NCBI RefSeq assembly: GCF_905163445.1
Contig: NC_053180.1
Location: 18,218,701 to 18,282,700, forward strand
DNA from: Pararge aegeria
Lineage: Eukaryota > Arthropoda > Insecta > Lepidoptera > Nymphalidae
Direction of reading: 5' to 3'
Length of the DNA stretch: 64,000 bases
The number at the start of each line of letters is the position of its first letter. Positions within the stretch are counted from its first letter, which is position 1. The notes below the pieces were generated by a model that did no database searches, was not told the DNA's origin, and worked only from the letters and a program-made list of their open reading frames with translations. This document shows, one piece after another, positions 46,800-57,945 of the stretch. The position numbers were made by a program, and so were the translations under genes.

Positions 46800-47171
46800 T
46801 ACATCTCAAAAAACATCAATCTCGCAAAGATTTTTATAGAATTTATATTAAAAAAAAATAAACCATCCGGAACTAGTTTTACCGGGAAAAAAATCGGTGC
46901 TTTTATCCTTTCTGCCCACTTTATAGCGATATTCGAAGTTCAGCTCCACTACAGGTGTATAAAATAGAAATAAAGCTTGCAAAATGTTCTTTTGTTTCGG
47001 CTCCCGTCTAAGCTGCCTATTGTTGTCGTTTGCATTTCGTCTTGAACACGGATGCGGATAAAACGTATTATTCCACTAGAGTGCAGGTTTTATACGAATA
47101 AAGATATTGCTTATGTACCTCCTGGGAATAGAGAAATACTGGATATAAGCTAGCGTTTCATAGGGCCATGG
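46800..47171. other. Interval, nothing recognised
   Basis: AT-rich with no long frame or repeat match seen. Confidence 0.4.
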
Positions 47172-47310
47172 TGACGGCCGGCTGGCGCAGCGAGCAGCGA
47201 CCCTGCTTTCTGAGTCCATGGCTTAGTACCCATAACACAAGCTACGCTTACTTTGGGGCTAGATGGCGATGCGTGTATATTCGTAGTATATCTATCTATC
47301 TATTTACATA
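47172..47310 (+). repeat. SINE family A with a large internal deletion
   Basis: The head (CGGCCGGCTGGCGCAGCGAG) runs to GAGTCCATGGC, then jumps to TTAGTACCCATAACACAAGC, deleting the B box and the middle. Confidence 0.75.
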
Positions 47311-47639
47311 ATAAACACAGACCCATTCACTTATAAACATTGAAATGAAATGTATTTATTTGTATGAATAAATTATTATATTTAAAGTCATTAGTACTCC
47401 AGTATTTCACTATAAATTAAACCATGACTGCAATCTCACTTGTTGGTTATTGGTGGCACGGATTGCGGTGAATAAAGTGGTGTTGGGTTAATGTCTTCGG
47501 GGTATGGTAGTTACTGTTTTTTAAACGCCAGCGTGCCGCGTTCGAACTCTGCCACTCTCTTCTACTAAATCTGCCAAATGCGTCGCAGGTTTTATCGGGA
47601 AGATGGTAACTGCTGGAATTGAAAGGATTACGAAAACGT

Positions 47640-47850
47640 AAAATATTTTCAAATGATAACCTGAGATGGTGATAGTAAAAATAACACCCGGCTAAGTTTG
47701 TTGTGGGCTTCTTAGATCAGGGTGCGTTTGGAACCCTTGTAGCTTTAGCTTTACGTTTACGAATTTAGCTATCGCCATTAACTCACTTCGGTCATATTTT
47801 ACATGTACGCATCAAATGTGCCATCTATGTGACTTTTTGAATAAAGTATT
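47640..47850 (+). mobile_element. LINE 3' UTR fragment
   Basis: CCTGAGATGGTGATAG, CCCGGCTAAGTTTGTTGTGG, GATCAGGGTGCGTTTGGAAC, ATCAAATGTGCCATCTATGT, ending TTGAATAAAG. Confidence 0.6.
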
Positions 47851-48249
47851 AATTATTTTTCGGCACATTCAGAATTTCAATGCAAATAAACTTTATTAAT
47901 AAATTGTTCGGTTGCTGTGTTAAAAAAAAACTCGAACACACAAACACATTTCGCGTATATAATAGGTAAGTCGGGATTCCTTGGAAATCCTTAGGCCTTT
48001 ATGGCATTTCAGCCTTGCGAGGAATGACGGATAGCCTTGGGGGATTCAAATTGACTGCACGCGGGAGGGGAGTTATTTGAGAAATGTCAGATTAATGATT
48101 GATATCTTTATAACTTCGGGGCGTACGTTATTGGCATTTGGGTGGGAATCCTTGCCTGATTTTAATATTAATAACAAAGACGTATCGCCATACGCTTTGA
48201 CGTCATAGCATAAATAAGAATAGACGAAGTAATGCCTTATTTATACTCA

Positions 48250-48790
48250 TACTAGCTGCTGCCCGCGACTTCGTCTGCGTGAACTTCCGAATTGGGTCTA
48301 AAGCTTCGCTCGTTAACAATTCTTAATCCTACAACGGGAACTATTTGAGAGATTGGTACCGATAGAACATGTTTTTTTCTATAGCATAGGTGACAACTGA
48401 CATGCATATGAAATTTCAAAGCTGTCTGCCCGCAGCTTAGCTCGTAAAAAAAATTATTTTTCCCTCGGGAACTACTTAAGGAATCGGGATAAAAGGTAGT
48501 CTATGGTCTTTTCTAGGCCTCTTTTCTATGTTTTTTCCTTGTACGCCATTGGTGGCCTGGAAGAAATCGCTATGTAGCGATAAGGCCACCAAATTTTACT
48601 CTCTTGATATGTATTTATATATCTGTAACTACTTTTTTTCTTAGGTGTACAATAAAATTGTATTCTATGGTCTTTTCCATGAAAAAAGCTATATGCAAAA
48701 TTTCATCCAAATTCGTTGAGCTGTTTTTGTATAATTGAGTAGGTAACTTTCATATTTCTGCTAAACCGATTTTCAAAATTCTTTTTGTGT
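48250..48790 (-). repeat. Family E-type repeat with an internal LINE 3' end
   Basis: Starts ATACTAGCTGCTGCCCGCGA. At 48540-48670 a different element (GGTGGCCTGGAAGAAATCGC, TAGCGATAAGGCCACC, GTACAATAAAATTG) interrupts, resembling an RTE-type LINE tail with a conserved hairpin and AATAAA. Sequence resumes with TATGGTCTTTTCCATG, present on both sides (48502 and 48665). Confidence 0.5.
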
Positions 48791-49273
48791 TGGATACACA
48801 TCACTTTACCTACCAATAAGGCTACCAAAAGCAGCGGAGCATCAATGAAAAATGTAAACGATTAAAGTTACGCCAAAACAAATGTATCACGGAATTGTTC
48901 CTCTTTAAGAGTTAAAAATAAAGTCCTACCTACGAGGTATTTATTGTCCCATAGATACTACAGATTGTACGAAAGTATACGGTGAAGTAGTGACTTTTGC
49001 TTGTATTTTGAGTTCTGGTCTTTATCTTCGAAGGCTTTCGCAACATCGTCACCGAATTTAAATGGAACCTTTCAAATAAATAATAATAGGTAAGGAATCT
49101 GATTTGATGGCGGTATGAAACCACTTCGGCCAATAGCCTCTCAACTCCTGGCTTCGATTATGGCAGATAGCCTCTTCGAAACGTAATTACGTCCGGGATA
49201 TCGAGCGATAATACCAGCGATTATATCCATCGGTTGTTTCTAAAATTCGGGTTTAATCAATAATTTGTTTATT

Positions 49274-49560
49274 TTAGCAGTTAGGGCTTCGGCCTTTTTT
49301 CGGGGGACCAAGTTCGACACACACTTCTAACGTTTCGGTGTTATATATTATGTGTGTTTTAAATTTAAGCAATAAAAATATTTTGCTAACATAATAATTG
49401 CACGCTGCGAGTGAATATCGTGTAGAAACCTTCATGCCTGAGAATTCTTCCATTACGTTCTCAAAAGCGTTGTGGTCTACGGCCTAAGCCCTTCTAATTT
49501 TGAGACTGGAGATCCGTGCCTTTTAGTGGGCCGAAAATAGGTTGACAATAATGATGATGT
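49274..49560 (+). repeat. SINE family B, full length, diverged
   Basis: Head TTAGGGCTTCGGCCTTTTTT, ACCAAGTTCGACACAC (B box decayed), CGTGTAGAAACCTTCATGCC, tail AATGATGATG. Confidence 0.65.
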
Positions 49561-49579
49561 GATTATATTATCTTATATC

Positions 49580-49797
49580 TTCAAACGAGCAATTCTTGTA
49601 TATATATAATTGGAATCTCGGAATCGGCTCCAACGATTTTCATGAAATTTAGTGTACAGGGGGTTTGGGGGGCGATAAATCGATCTAGCTAGATAATTCA
49701 TTTATATTGGAATCTCAGAATCATTTATATTGGACATACGACAATTTTTTTTAAGTCGACTCATTCGCGGACGAATTCGCGCGGGCCCGCTAGTAAT
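49580..49797 (+). repeat. Family E-type repeat, short variant
   Basis: ATTGGAATCTCGGAATCGGC ... CGGACGAATTCGCGCGGGCC and CGCTAGTA at the end. Confidence 0.5.
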
Positions 49798-49906
49798 AGT
49801 TATTATTTTATTTTAGCCCATTGGTTAGGACTTCGGCTTCAATTTCGGGAGGCCGGGTTCGAATCGCGGCACGCAACTTTTCTAAGTTATGTGCGTTTTT
49901 TTAAGT

Positions 49907-52265
49907 CAAATTCAAATTCATTTATTTCAAGTAGGCCTACTTTATAAGCACTTTTGAAACGTCAAGTATGCATGTTTGTGTGACTCTACCACCGGTTCGG
50001 AAAGCAGATTCTACCGAGAAGAGCCGGCAAGAAACTCAGTAGTTGCTCTTTTCCAACATCAACATTTACAATCATTTTGCTATCTTGCGGGAGATGAGAG
50101 CGAGGCTGGCTGCTTCCATTCTACCTTGTCATTGAGGAATTCATCAAATGTATAGTAACCTCGCTGTACTAGATGCGTTTTTACACATTTTTTAAATGTA
50201 TGCATTGGTAGGTCAAGAATTTCCTTAGGAATCATGTTGTAAAAGCGTATACTCAACCCCACAAAGGAGTTCTGCACCTTTCGCAGACGATATGCAGACA
50301 TCACTAATTTATGACCGTTTCTGGTAAGTCGATTGTTAATTTCAGCTTTTGATTTATAAAGAGTAATATTTTGCCTCACAAAGACTATATTACTATAAAT
50401 GTATTGCGAAGCTACTGTAAGAATACCTATTTGTTTAAATTTTTCACGAGGCGATTCGCGTGATCCAAGTTTATATATTGATCGTACGGCTCTTTTCTGT
50501 AGTATAAATATACTTTCAATATCTGCAGCTTTTCCCCACAGCAAGATCCCATAGGACATAATACTGTGAAAGTATGCGAAATAAACAAGCCTAGCTGTTT
50601 CAACATCGGTAAGCTGTCTAATTTTCCTGATTGCATATGCAGCTGAGCTGAGTTTACTCGCTAGGCTTTCTATATGGGTACCCCACTGTAGCTTACAATC
50701 TAAGGTCACTCCTAGAAAAACTGTGGAGTTTTCTATTTTAAGTGTTTCTCCATTTATTATGATGTTTTTATCAATTTTTTTTACGTTAGGCAAAACAAAT
50801 TCCAAACACTTAGTTTTTTTTGCATTTAAAAGTAAGTTATTAACAGTAAACCAGTCTGACACATGTGACAAAGCACGGTTTACGTCGTCAAAATTATCTT
50901 TGTTTCTATCAGTCTTAAAAATGAGAGATGTATCATCTGCGAACAGTACAATCTCACAAGTGCCCCTGACATGGTGTGGCAGATCATTTATATACACCAG
51001 AAACAATAAGGGACCCAAAATTGAGCCTTGTGGGACACCCATTAAGGCAGATGATCCCTTAGACTTTATGTCTTTTACGCATACCCTTTGAACTCTATCA
51101 CTTAGATAAGAGGCAATTAAATTGAGTGCAACGTTTTTGATGCCATAGTGGCTTAGTTTTAATAACAACGTTTTGTGTTCAACGCAATCGAATGCTTTGG
51201 ACAGATCACAGAAAACACCAATGGCATTCTGCGAACGTTCCCAGGCATCGTAAATATGCTTTATGAGTCTTGCGCCTGCATCCGTTGTACTACGACCTTT
51301 AGTGAAGCCGTACTGCTCCGGATGAAGTAAGTTATTTACATTAAAATGATTTAAAAGTTGATAAAGTATAATTTTTTCAAAGACCTTACTAAGAGTTGGC
51401 AAGATTGAAATAGGCCTGTAATTGTTAAGGTCATTTTTATGACCGGATTTAAAAAGGGGTATTAATTTACTACATTTCATTAGGTTCGGAAAAATACCCA
51501 TATCAACACATTCATTAAAAATTACAGCTAGATAAGGGGCAATAACGTCAATAATGTTAGAAATGACCATCACCGACATACCCCACAGATCACCGGTTTT
51601 TTTCAACTTTAATAACCTGAAATTCTTTACAATATCTATTGCAGATATATGTTTAAAATTAAATAAAACATTGCACTCTTTAACATTATCTCTCAATATA
51701 CGCTGAGCTGCTATTGGTGAAGAGCTTAGAGAATCTGTTAACAAAATGGGAACATTCTGAAAGAAGTTTTCGAAAGTATTAGCAACCTCCCTGTCAGACG
51801 TCACTTTATTGTTATCAACAATAAGTTCAAAATCCACATCACGAGATTTAGTTTTTCCTGACTCGTAATTAACTATTTTCCAGGTTGTTTGTATTTTGTT
51901 ATCAGATTTCATTATACTATATTTAATGTGTAGCGATTTCGCATTAGTGCAAACATTCTTAAATATTTTAGAGTATTTTTTTACGTGTTCTACGAAAGTT
52001 GGAGTATGATTAAATTGTTTTTCATCATACAGCTCATACAATTTCTCCCTACTTTTATATATACCTACAGTAGCCCAGTCACTAAATTTTAATTTATTAC
52101 TGACATTGATATGCTTAAAGTTGAATACTCTATTAAATTCGTTGTTTATAGTATTAAATAGTGCACTATAAAGACTGTCCGGATGAAAATGTTCGCACGC
52201 AATACCAGGGATTTTCGCAGTAATTTCACGTTTGAATCGCATTAATTTAGTCTTAGTTATTGGCC
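49907..52265 (-). mobile_element. Jockey-like non-LTR retrotransposon, 5'-truncated
   Basis: TTAAGT at 49901-49906 and 52266-52271 flanks the element. The 3' end (left) is a short TTTGAATTTG tail after AATAAATGAA, not poly(A). The 5' end lies inside the coding frame, so ORF1 and the APE endonuclease are missing. The 3' UTR has GGTAGAATCTGCTTTCCGAA and TTGACGTTTCAAAAGTGCTT, shared with 42310-42466. An undamaged frame suggests a recent insertion. Confidence 0.85.
50080..52242 (-). CDS. LINE reverse transcriptase (partial ORF2), 720 residues
   Basis: RNA-directed DNA polymerase of the element above; copies its own RNA into a nicked chromosomal site. Residues 1-240 are the linker before the fingers. 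NYRPIS 274-279 and QYGFTKGRST about 310-319 are fingers motifs. Motif A FCDLSKAFD has its catalytic Asp at 346; motif B GVPQGS is 402-407; motif C FADD has Asp 436-437; FLGVTLD is near 509. All three catalytic Asp are present and there is no internal stop. The C-terminus (ILLWG, YYTFDEFLNDKVEW) fits Jockey/CR1-type elements; no RNase H domain. The frame is open for about 20 further bases upstream of the first ATG to the truncation point, so this Met is not the original start. Not a host gene. Confidence 0.9.
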   Translation of the reverse strand: MRFKREITAKIPGIACEHFHPDSLYSALFNTINNEFNRVFNFKHINVSNKLKFSDWATVGIYKSREKLYELYDEKQFNHTPTFVEHVKKYSKIFKNVCTNAKSLHIKYSIMKSDNKIQTTWKIVNYESGKTKSRDVDFELIVDNNKVTSDREVANTFENFFQNVPILLTDSLSSSPIAAQRILRDNVKECNVLFNFKHISAIDIVKNFRLLKLKKTGDLWGMSVMVISNIIDVIAPYLAVIFNECVDMGIFPNLMKCSKLIPLFKSGHKNDLNNYRPISILPTLSKVFEKIILYQLLNHFNVNNLLHPEQYGFTKGRSTTDAGARLIKHIYDAWERSQNAIGVFCDLSKAFDCVEHKTLLLKLSHYGIKNVALNLIASYLSDRVQRVCVKDIKSKGSSALMGVPQGSILGPLLFLVYINDLPHHVRGTCEIVLFADDTSLIFKTDRNKDNFDDVNRALSHVSDWFTVNNLLLNAKKTKCLEFVLPNVKKIDKNIIINGETLKIENSTVFLGVTLDCKLQWGTHIESLASKLSSAAYAIRKIRQLTDVETARLVYFAYFHSIMSYGILLWGKAADIESIFILQKRAVRSIYKLGSRESPREKFKQIGILTVASQYIYSNIVFVRQNITLYKSKAEINNRLTRNGHKLVMSAYRLRKVQNSFVGLSIRFYNMIPKEILDLPMHTFKKCVKTHLVQRGYYTFDEFLNDKVEWKQPASLSSPAR

Positions 52266-52739
52266 TTAAGTAATTATAATATCGCTTGCTTCACCGCTGA
52301 AGGAAAACATCGTGAGGAAACCTGCATGCTTGAGAGTTGTCCATAATTCTAAAAGGCGTGTAAAGTCCACCGATCCCACCACTGGGCCAGCGTGGTGGAC
52401 TCGGCCCAAAACCCTTCTCAGTGTGGGAGGATACCCGTGCTCTGTAGTGGACCGGTAATGGGTTGATATGATGATGATGATGAGTTCGTGTCTGTTCGTT
52501 CGTCCCTGTGGTTTTGTTTTTGTGCGAAAGCTTATGTTATCATCCAGATATACAAAAGTATCCTTCGGATACCGCACCCGTACCTTTAACATCAAAAGTG
52601 TTTCAGCTCAAAAACCTTCCCTATTAAGATAACGTGATCTCGTGATCCCTGATTCATTTATCGACGGAAATAATACTGTTGAACTTTGCTTTCGCTAGCT
52701 TATCCTATAGTCTCATTTTTAATAGTTATAAAAATTAGT

Positions 52740-52920
52740 TTTATAACAATTTTTGCAATGTTTAATAAAAATCGATTTAAGATGGCCGCCGTCAAAAATG
52801 GCGGATTAGATATTTTTTCAAAACTCCCTCAATATGGTTATCGAATGAAAGGGCTCGACTAGAAGATATAATGTAAATATATAATGTAGATCTATATTTA
52901 ACTGCAATTAGGAATATTAG
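52740..52920 (+). repeat. Repeat family I
   Basis: AAGATGGCCGCCGTC, CTCAATATGGTTATCGAATG and AAAGGGCTCGACTAG match 11095-11290. Confidence 0.5.
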
Positions 52921-53224
52921 CAAACAAATTTAAACAAAAAAATAGTGTTATTGTGTCGGAGGGGTTTTTTTAATTTAAAAATTTTATGACATATAATTTG
53001 ATGAATTGATAAAATATTGAAGACGTATTGGACGTATCTGAGACTAATAATAATGTATTTATAAATTTCATTTTTGGGAATGCGAAATACATTTTATATC
53101 TAAACTTACACATATCCTTTAGTAAGTTATATTAAAAATTAATTATTGTTATGTATTATGTTATTATGTCCATAAAAAAATAAATAAAAATATAACAAAA
53201 TTTCACACGAAAATGTACTTAACA

Positions 53225-53582
53225 ATATAAATATTAGAAGCAAAAATAAAATCGATGTGCAGTTTACTGGGCTACATAAAATGGATAATTCATTCAATTG
53301 TATATTATTTTATAACAAATCACCGAATGAAATCTTTGAGATGTCTCTCAATAAATTCAAAGTTTATATAAAACGCAAGCTTATAGAAAAATCCTATTAT
53401 AAGGATTACTCAAACGATAAAAGCTTGGGTATGAATAATTATAACTTAATATTAATTTATTGTGATGAGATAGTGATAGCAAAAAAAAAAAATACCCGGA
53501 AAGTTTGTTGTGGGCTCTTCTTAGACCAGGGCGCGTTTGGAACCCTCGTAGGTCTAAGTTGGCGAGGTTATCACCTTACCAT
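53225..53582 (+). mobile_element. 5'-truncated LINE, C-terminal remnant and 3' UTR
   Basis: The frame at 53257-53440 includes FEMSLNKFKVYIKRKLIEKS, close to the remnant at 40960-41430. It is followed by AAAGTTTGTTGTGGGCTC and CCAGGGCGCGTTTGGAACCC. It abuts a SINE A. Confidence 0.65.
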
Positions 53583-53608
53583 TACTTAAACATATATGTA
53601 CCAACTTG

Positions 53609-53872
53609 ACGGCCGAGTGGCGCAGTGGGCAGCAACCCTGCTTTCTGAGTCCAAGTTCGTGGGTTCGATTCCCACAACTGGAAAATGTTTGTTTGATGAA
53701 CATGAATGTTTTTCAGTGTCTGGGTGTTTATCTGTATATTATAAGTATTTTTGTGTATTATATTCATAAAAAATATTCATCAGCTATATTAGTACCCATA
53801 ACACAAGCTACGCTTACTTTGGGGCTGGATGGCGATGTGTGTATTGTCGTAGTATATTTATTTATTTATTTA
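53609..53872 (+). repeat. SINE family A, full length and well preserved
   Basis: Head GACGGCCGAGTGGCGCAGTG, B box GTGGGTTCGATTCCCACAAC, CTGGGTGTTTATCTG, ACACAAGCTACGCTTACTTT, TGTGTATTGTCGTAGTATAT then (TTTA)n. The best reference copy of the family here. Confidence 0.85.
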
Positions 53873-54404
53873 ACTATCAACGCTTCATAAGTGCCTGTGA
53901 TAGGCGTCCATGAATAAATCAATCAATCAATCTTTTAAATCAATTTTTTAATTCGAATTTTATCCATTTTTCTATTTACTTATTTTTGCCAAATGTTCGT
54001 GCACATAAGCGGCACATTTGGTCAAGATGCTCTAAATCTTACCATCATAGCTATTAATGTCCCACGTTCCAGTAGGTACAAGTCTTCTCTCGAGGGTATA
54101 GAAATTGTGCCAATCGTGACCGAGCGTCACGGAACACGGAAATTGGCCTGTAAATGGCAATTTGGTAATAGCTTACTGGGTAAAAGTACCTACTACTGCA
54201 TATAGGTTCTGAGATTTAAGTACCCTTTTGTTGTCAACTACAAAGTCTTCAAAATCTTCTTTTTTGGGATCGCATGTCACATTTCTCTAACATATTTTTG
54301 CAAATTTTTTATACAAATAAAGCAATCAGTCTTACTCTTTTATAAGAACATTTTTGAAGCAATCGATTTATGTAGGTTTTTCTATTCACTGATAGTAATG
54401 GATA

Positions 54405-54662
54405 ATAAATAAATAAATATACTACGACAATATACGTATCGCCATCTAGCCCCAAAGTAAGCGTAGCTTGTGTTATGGGTATTAAGATGCCTGATGAATA
54501 TTTTTATGAATTATATACATAACTACTTATAAAACATAGATAAACACCCAGACACTGAAAAACATTCATGCTCATCACGCAAACATTTTCCAGTAGTGGG
54601 AATCGAACCCACGGCCTTGGGCTCAGAAAGCAGGGTCGCTGCAAACTGCGCTATTCGGCTGG
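54405..54662 (-). repeat. SINE family A, full length
   Basis: Inverse of 53609-53872, with GGGAATCGAACCCACGGCCT (intact B box) and GCAAACTGCGCTATTCGGCT. Confidence 0.85.
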
Positions 54663-54939
54663 CAAAAATGGATTCCTTTTGAAAGCTTCACTTAATATGT
54701 GCAGATATCACTATGTTCTTTTAATCGAGTCGACAGGAAAGCCTTTCTGTGTTAGAGGCCAAAAATATCTTCACGGATAGACAAGAATACTATCATTACA
54801 TGTGAACGTCGGAAGAAGTTGAAATAGCTATGCAGTTTTTTGCACGCTCCGTAATTTTTAAAGTGCTGCCAGTATCGTTGTTTACGTTACGTTGTAATCC
54901 CAGGCTTTTTATAAGACTCTTAAGTTTTTAATTCTCATC

Positions 54940-55320
54940 ATTCACAGGCTATAGAGGTACATTATGAACTGTCTCTGAGAGATATCTGAGGAACCGAAAA
55001 CCTAATAGTTTTTGTGTAAACCACTGCCATAGTTTTTACTTAAAGAAATCAGATACAGCTTTAACATCATATGCAAAATTAAAATCATGTGACTCCTGTC
55101 ACTTTGCTAGGTACACGTCGCGTAGCGTAAGTAGGTACTATGCACATGTCGGTCTTTTATCTTAAATAGGGTTTTCATTGGTAAACACTAATAATGTTTT
55201 GAATTCGTTTGTTTGGAAAAGAAATATGGTTCTTTGTGTTTAATATTTTTACAGGGTGATTTCTTATGAAATATACTTATGCATCCTTTAATGTCATTTC
55301 GTAAGTCTGTTACATGCTAC
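54940..55320 (+). repeat. Repeat family F, copy 5, near full length
   Basis: CATTATGAACTGTCTCTGAG, CCATAGTTTTTACTTAAAGA, TCATGTGACTCCTGTCACTT, TTTTTACAGGGTGATTTCTT. Confidence 0.7.
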
Positions 55321-55787
55321 ATAAAACTTTTACTGGAAGTAAAGACTACGATGAGCTATATACTACCTGGCACGCTGTAAATTTACTCCTACTAACTGCT
55401 ACCTGCTCAAAGTTTCGTCTATCCCGTTCTGTCACACAGACAGGTAGACGTCGCCCAGAGCCCAGACACGTAGCGATTGGTATATTTGAGTTTTACAAAT
55501 ACTATATTATTATAATACTTATATATTATATTTACTATCTTCGAGAAGGAAAGCTTCGCTCTAGATCTTGCTATGTACATAAAAAGTACCCCAAAACTAT
55601 TTTTGCCGCGAAAGTTTATCTACTTCATTTTCCTTAACGTTATGAAACCATTTGTATAAATAAACGTGTTTATATGAGACGTGGAAATTCATATCGTACC
55701 TACGTGTCCCATTTTCTAGTTTTGAAAGAATCTCCAAAAAGGTTTTTATTATTAATTTATTAAACTCCATGCAAAAAACTCTTGCAT

Positions 55788-55905
55788 AAACTTGCATGGC
55801 TGAGACTTGGGACTTGGGGATCCCCTGTAATGTTTTCAAGGGTGTGTGAAGTCTACGGCTTAAACCCTTATCATTTTATATAGGAGCTGTAGTAGAAATA
55901 GGCGG
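55788..55905 (+). repeat. SINE family B fragment
   Basis: ACTTGCATGGCTGAGACTTG, TTTTCAAGGGTGTGTGAAGT, AAACCCTTATCATTTT. Confidence 0.55.
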
Positions 55906-55999
55906 AATAAGCTCTAACCAGCATACTGCTGTCATAGATACTTGTCACTACACAACCAGGTAGTTGACGCTCATAACTATATCTATCATTAAGAACTAG

Positions 56000-56340
56000 T
56001 CATACTAGCACTAAATATAGAATAGTCCTTTGTAAAAACTTTTTATTTTCTCTGAACTTTCTGGCGTTTAAGTTTAGTTTTTTACTCAGAATAAATACAT
56101 TATGGATTTCCGCAAAGTAACGCCTGCTTCTATCCAATCTTTTACTCAGGACATTTGATGTGTAGTTGAACATACTAACTAGATCATCCAGGCAGTTGAC
56201 GCTCCGGGCTTTCTCCACTATCTTAACACTCGTCTTACTATCACTGAAGATATTTATACTGGCTCTGAAGCAATTTGCAAGAAACTGCATTCAATACAAA
56301 AGATAGATGATAGCGCCATATGTGGAAGGACACACCTATG
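56000..56340 (-). mobile_element. LINE RNase H-like fragment
   Basis: A minus frame includes INIFSDSKTSVKIVEKARS, the Asp-containing strand typical of an RNase H domain in R1-type LINEs. It is broken by a 50-bp insertion at 56090-56139. Confidence 0.45.
56090..56139 (-). mobile_element. 50-bp family C end with a 10-bp target duplication
   Basis: TTTTACTCAG occurs at 56080-56089 and 56140-56149. The segment between contains GGATTTCCGCAAAGTAACGC, the terminus of family C. Read on minus it ends AATGTATTTATT. Confidence 0.75.
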
Positions 56341-56589
56341 GATATTAGAAGAATCTTTTTATTGATGGCCTTACGTTTGAATGCCATTAGGTAAAAATGG
56401 CTCCACCGATCTTCAGAGCGCTTTTTTAGCTATCTTACTATGACGTGATATTCTGTTTTTTTTTTAGATAGGCGGTATCTAATAACGACTATAAGACGGT
56501 TTCACTTCTTTTTAGGTAGTTGTTTAAATTTGTTTCTGACTTGTTTCTTAATTGGAGTTTACTCCTTAATAATCGATTTTCATATGGGA

Positions 56590-56695
56590 GCCCGGTATGA
56601 GAAAATTCTGAAATTACAAATTCCAAAATTGTCGCTGCTGGGAATCCAACCCAGGACCTCCTGCTTAAATTCACAGCGCTCACCACTCAACATAA
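56590..56695 (-). repeat. SINE family D head
   Basis: GGAATCCAACCCAGGACCTC and TTAAATTCACAGCGCTCACC (tRNA-like head complement). Confidence 0.6.
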
Positions 56696-57167
56696 AATTA
56701 AACAGGTAAAAAGGTTAAAGTTGTGGTATTTTTTTAACATGTAAAAGAATGGCACTACATTTAGAATGCCAAATTTAGTTCACTTTAGATAATTGTGTAC
56801 TGAGGAATTGGTACTATCGTATCGTGCAGCTAAAAGTAACTAAGAATAAAAGGTAAGTTTACAGATATAGGTATTCGACTTTTCTATGAATACCACGTAG
56901 CGGAGTCAACAAATGTTACGCTATTTGGAAGATAGGCAAGTTTTGCTTTTGTATGCTTTTCTGACGCCTGAGGGATTAAACTAGATTGTTGTGCACCTTT
57001 TAGGTATATATCTATCACGAGCGTGGTGTTTGCGTATTTTTGCATGTAAGCAATATTCTGGCGTACAATGCGTTTGTCTTCCCTGCAGTTAAAATCAAGA
57101 GTAAAGCCTAAATTAATAGTTTCATCAAGTAATGGAACCATCTTACATACTATATATCAACCATTAT

Positions 57168-57642
57168 CTATATTATGAAAATTAAGCTTCATTTGCTATA
57201 CTCCGCGAAAGGCAGAAGAATCTGTATGGTGTAATTTATAATTCTTCAGATCCTCGGCAAGACCCTCCCCTCTACGCACGTTTCGTTTCGAAACCGGAGC
57301 ATCCTCAGGAGATGTGGACTTTGCAATGAATAATTGTTTAACAATTAGAAACGTGCGATGAGGGTACATTGCCGAAGATCTGTTTGGTGTGGAGTATAAT
57401 ATTGTCTTCGTCTTTCCTAACGTCAAATGTTCTCTAGTAATAAGGTCGTTTCAGTAATAAGACCGCCTTTGCACGCTCTATTTTCTATTCTAAGTTTCTT
57501 CTATATATGTGTTTACTTTGTATATAATGTGTGTGTGCAATAAAGATTTCAAAGAAAGAAACAAAAATTGAAGGAATTATTATTTTTTATAATACGAGTT
57601 TATCTTGGAATTCCGCAAAGTAACGCCTGCTTCCATCCAATA
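57168..57642. repeat. Family C fold-back copy with an internal insertion
   Basis: 57168-57400: TATTATGAAAATTAAGCTTC, CCGGAGCATCCTCAGGAGAT, GAAACGTGCGATGAGGGTAC. The end piece GGAATTCCGCAAAGTAACGC resumes at 57608. Between lies about 200 bp ending AATAAAGATTTCAAAGAAAG, probably a short retro-insertion. Confidence 0.55.
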
Positions 57643-57670
57643 TTCTATCCAATACCATATTCTAGTATAA

Positions 57671-57945
57671 TCAGTCCACTACAGAGCACGGGTTTCCTCC
57701 CGAAATGAGAAAGGCTCAGGCCGTAATCCACCACGCTAGCCAAATATGGATTGGTAGACCTCACATACCTTTGAGAACATTATATAGGACCCTATGCAGG
57801 GTTCATCTCGTTTACTGTTAAATCAAGCGATGTTTAATTGTTTAAAACGCACAATATTAACTCTGAAGTTTAGAGGGTTGCTCTCCTTCCAAATGGAAGG
57901 TCGAAGCCAAGACCCTATTATCCGAGTATAGCTATCATCAAAAAC
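57671..57945 (-). repeat. SINE family B, diverged
   Basis: CCACTACAGAGCACGGG, CCACCACGCTAGCC, AACCCTCTAAACTTCAGAGT-like region and a GAAGCCAAGACCC head remnant. Confidence 0.65.

Larger units (their letters stand above)
49815..52482 (+). repeat. SINE family B split by a LINE
   Basis: The head half is 49815-49906 (AGCCCATTGGTTAGGACTTC, B box GGGTTCGAATC). The body and tail are 52266-52482 (TTCACCGCTGAAGG, GAGGAAACCTGCATGCTTGA, GATGATGATGATG). The two halves rejoin exactly through TTAAGT, the target duplication of the LINE between them. Confidence 0.85.

Noticed and set aside
50723..51091. 122-codon plus ORF
   Set aside because: Shadow of the LINE reverse-transcriptase frame on the opposite strand.
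53611..53680. tRNA gene (A and B boxes, GGGTTCGATTCCC)
   Set aside because: The tRNA-like part is always followed by the same SINE body and recurs in more than ten diverged copies without a foldable cloverleaf; it is a SINE head. The same applies at 4294, 6893, 24001, 26560, 29672 and 54610.
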